This document shows positions 7,701-8,258 of a stretch of 8,258 nt of DNA, piece by piece. Position numbers and translations under genes: made by a program. A model generated the notes under the pieces. That model did no database searches and was not told the origin of the DNA. It was given only the letters and a program-made list of their open reading frames with translations. How positions within the stretch are numbered: position 1 is the first letter of the stretch; the number at the start of each line of letters is the position of its first letter. This stretch comes from Dehalococcoidales bacterium (GTDB taxonomy: Bacteria; Chloroflexota; Dehalococcoidia; Dehalococcoidales; UBA2162): NCBI GenBank assembly GCA_030648675.1, contig JAUSGV010000070.1, forward strand, positions 1-8,258, written 5' to 3'.

Positions 7701-7728
7701 AGTATTACTTTAACGCCCAAACTGTCAA
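7701..7728 (-). promoter_or_regulatory. Predicted sigma-70 type promoter of the AbrB-like gene
   Basis: On the minus strand a perfect -35 TTGACA (7728-7723) is followed after 16 bases by AATACT (7706-7701), which matches four of six bases of the -10 consensus. The resulting leader is about 37 bases before the ATG at 7656. An ACAGT/ACTGT inverted pair (7699-7703 and 7721-7725) brackets the spacer. Confidence 0.5.
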
Positions 7729-7777
7729 GTTCAATAAAACAGTCTCCCACTATTATTCTCCTATTCCTCCGCAACAC

Positions 7778-7808
7778 TTGCAAGTCTGTTTTCCAGCCGT
7801 GTTATAAT
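7778..7808 (+). promoter_or_regulatory. Predicted extended -10 promoter of the glutaredoxin-like gene
   Basis: TGTTATAAT at 7800-7808 is a perfect extended -10 (TGN plus TATAAT). A -35-like TTGCAA (7778-7783) is 19 bases upstream, which is tolerable with an extended -10. The -35 lies in a perfect 10-bp palindrome ACTTGCAAGT (7776-7785), a possible operator. Transcription would begin near 7815 and give a leader of about 139 bases. Confidence 0.6.
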
Positions 7809-7824
7809 CAAATCAGAGCTCCGT

Positions 7825-7936
7825 TGTCATGCCCACGATCGGGAAATCTAGGGGACTTTTTATCAATGATCTGGATTCCGTGCCTGCACGCAGAAGTGCG
7901 TTACGGCACGCAGGCGTATCGAGCACGGAAGGGCAG
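7825..7936 (+). repeat. Composite palindromic element in the glutaredoxin-gene leader (REP/MITE-like or structured RNA)
   Basis: Several nested inverted repeats are visible. CCC and GGG (7832-7843) form a weak small hairpin. AATCTAG (7845-7851) pairs with CTGGATT (7871-7877) allowing one G-U pair. TTCCGTGC (7876-7883) pairs perfectly with GCACGGAA (7923-7930). Inside, ACGCA-GAAG-TGCGT (7888-7901) is a five-pair tetraloop hairpin. CGTGCC (7879-7884) can instead pair with GGCACG (7905-7910), and GCCTGC (7882-7887) with GCAGGC (7910-7915), so the alternatives exclude one another. The overall TCATnCCC...CTGGATTCC...GGAA layout resembles dispersed intergenic palindromic repeats of many bacteria, but only one copy is in this window. 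It ends about eight bases before the gene's Shine-Dalgarno. Confidence 0.55.
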
Positions 7937-7953
7937 AATACATAGGAGTACGA

Positions 7954-8238
7954 ATGACTGTCGAACACGTCCAGGGGAAAAAAGTCGGTGACGTTATGCT
8001 TTATGCCCTCAGCACCTGCGGCTGGTGCCGCAAGACCAGGGAACTTCTGCAGGAACTGGGCGTCGATTATTCTTACGAATACGTCGACCTCCTTCAAAGC
8101 CCCGGAAGAGAAGAAGTCTTGAAAACTATCGCACGCTGGAATCAGAGCGGTTCCTTCCCTACCATTGTACTTAACAACAAGAAATGCATCGTCGGGTACA
8201 ACCCTGACGAGATAAAGCAGGAGCTTGCCGGTGGCTGA
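7954..8238 (+). CDS. Glutaredoxin-family thiol-disulfide protein with CGWC active site (94 aa)
   Basis: This is a small cytosolic thioredoxin-fold protein. The first strand VMLYALSTCGWC leads into a CGWC redox motif (Cys 22 and Cys 25). The helix KTRELLQELG follows, then strand SYEYVD, a long helix, and SFPTIVLNN with the cis-proline Pro 69. GYNPDEIKQEL near the end is typical of glutaredoxin C-termini. There is an extra cysteine at position 78 after the cis-Pro strand. AGGAG (7944-7948) at five-base spacing sets the ATG start. It probably shuttles electrons to protein disulfides or similar substrates. Its last eight bases overlap a downstream GTG-started gene, so the two are co-translated. 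In anaerobes such proteins are often encoded beside a ferredoxin:thioredoxin reductase catalytic subunit, which may recycle them with reduced ferredoxin instead of glutathione; that is inference here. Confidence 0.9.
   Translation: MTVEHVQGKKVGDVMLYALSTCGWCRKTRELLQELGVDYSYEYVDLLQSPGREEVLKTIARWNQSGSFPTIVLNNKKCIVGYNPDEIKQELAGG
8219..8223 (+). promoter_or_regulatory. Shine-Dalgarno AGGAG for the gene starting at GTG 8231
   Basis: AGGAG lies inside the end of the glutaredoxin-like gene, seven bases before GTG 8231. It is the main evidence that a coupled downstream gene begins there. Confidence 0.65.
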
Positions 8239-8258
8239 AATCCGGATAACCCGGGAGA
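8231..8258 (+). CDS. Start of a downstream gene, possibly ferredoxin:thioredoxin reductase catalytic subunit
   Basis: Only nine codons are visible, GTG then AEIRITRE, open to the window edge and in a different frame from the overlapping glutaredoxin-like gene. An AGGAG ribosome site at ideal spacing supports the start. The product cannot be identified from this much sequence. The suggestion of a ferredoxin:thioredoxin reductase catalytic subunit comes only from the usual neighbour of such glutaredoxin-like genes in anaerobes. Confidence 0.45.

Noticed and set aside
7829..7945. Small ORF of 38 codons within the glutaredoxin-gene leader, ending at that gene's ribosome site
   Set aside because: It has no Shine-Dalgarno, and its sequence is dictated by the nested palindromes. 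Such repeats are often misannotated as small proteins. A leader peptide cannot be excluded.
7813..8097. Minus-strand open frame of 94 codons across the leader and the 5' part of the glutaredoxin-like gene
   Set aside because: It overlaps the well-supported glutaredoxin frame and the palindromic element, and has no recognisable domain.

Overview
The window is about 8.3 kb of gene-dense bacterial DNA of moderate GC content. It holds a damaged two-component signalling cluster, a heterodimeric ABC exporter operon, an AbrB-type regulator and the start of a small redox operon. The pairing of a CGWC glutaredoxin-like protein with what looks like a ferredoxin:thioredoxin reductase gene, next to sensor kinases of this style, suggests an anaerobe, perhaps Chloroflexota/Dehalococcoidia. 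That placement rests on remembered family resemblance only and is tentative.

Positions 1-3090 (+ strand) carry three signalling genes in series: the C-terminal part of a PAS protein, a HisKA_2-type histidine kinase whose N-terminal half is six 21-residue coiled-coil repeats, and a receiver-PAS-histidine kinase hybrid. The last two are broken. The first kinase has an in-frame stop (590-592) and a one-base deletion near 1157-1158. The hybrid has a frame change near 1818-1821, just after the phospho-acceptor region of the receiver. Every catalytic motif is still recognisable, but on separate reading frames. The 4.1 kb of ABC genes next door have no lesion, so recent decay of the signalling locus is the favoured reading, with assembly or sequencing error as the alternative.

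Positions 3099-7240 (- strand) encode two ABC half-transporters joined by a 4-base ATGA overlap. The upstream 741-residue subunit carries a large insert of about 180 residues between membrane helices 1 and 2 and a degenerate nucleotide site (DD instead of DE, Gln instead of the H-loop His). The downstream 639-residue subunit has canonical Walker B and H-loop residues but an ISQGQ signature. The two sets of changes fall in the same composite ATP site, as in asymmetric heterodimeric exporters. Upstream on the same strand is an 88-residue AbrB/SpoVT-type regulator (7390-7656), a plausible operon member or controller.

Positions 7657-7953 form a divergent regulatory region. It has a minus-strand promoter for the AbrB gene with a perfect 14-bp palindrome over the predicted transcription start. 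It also has a plus-strand extended -10 promoter followed by a roughly 110-base composite palindromic element in the leader of the glutaredoxin-like gene (7954-8238). That gene overlaps the first codons of the next gene, which runs off the window. I saw no rRNA, tRNA, CRISPR array or insertion sequence.
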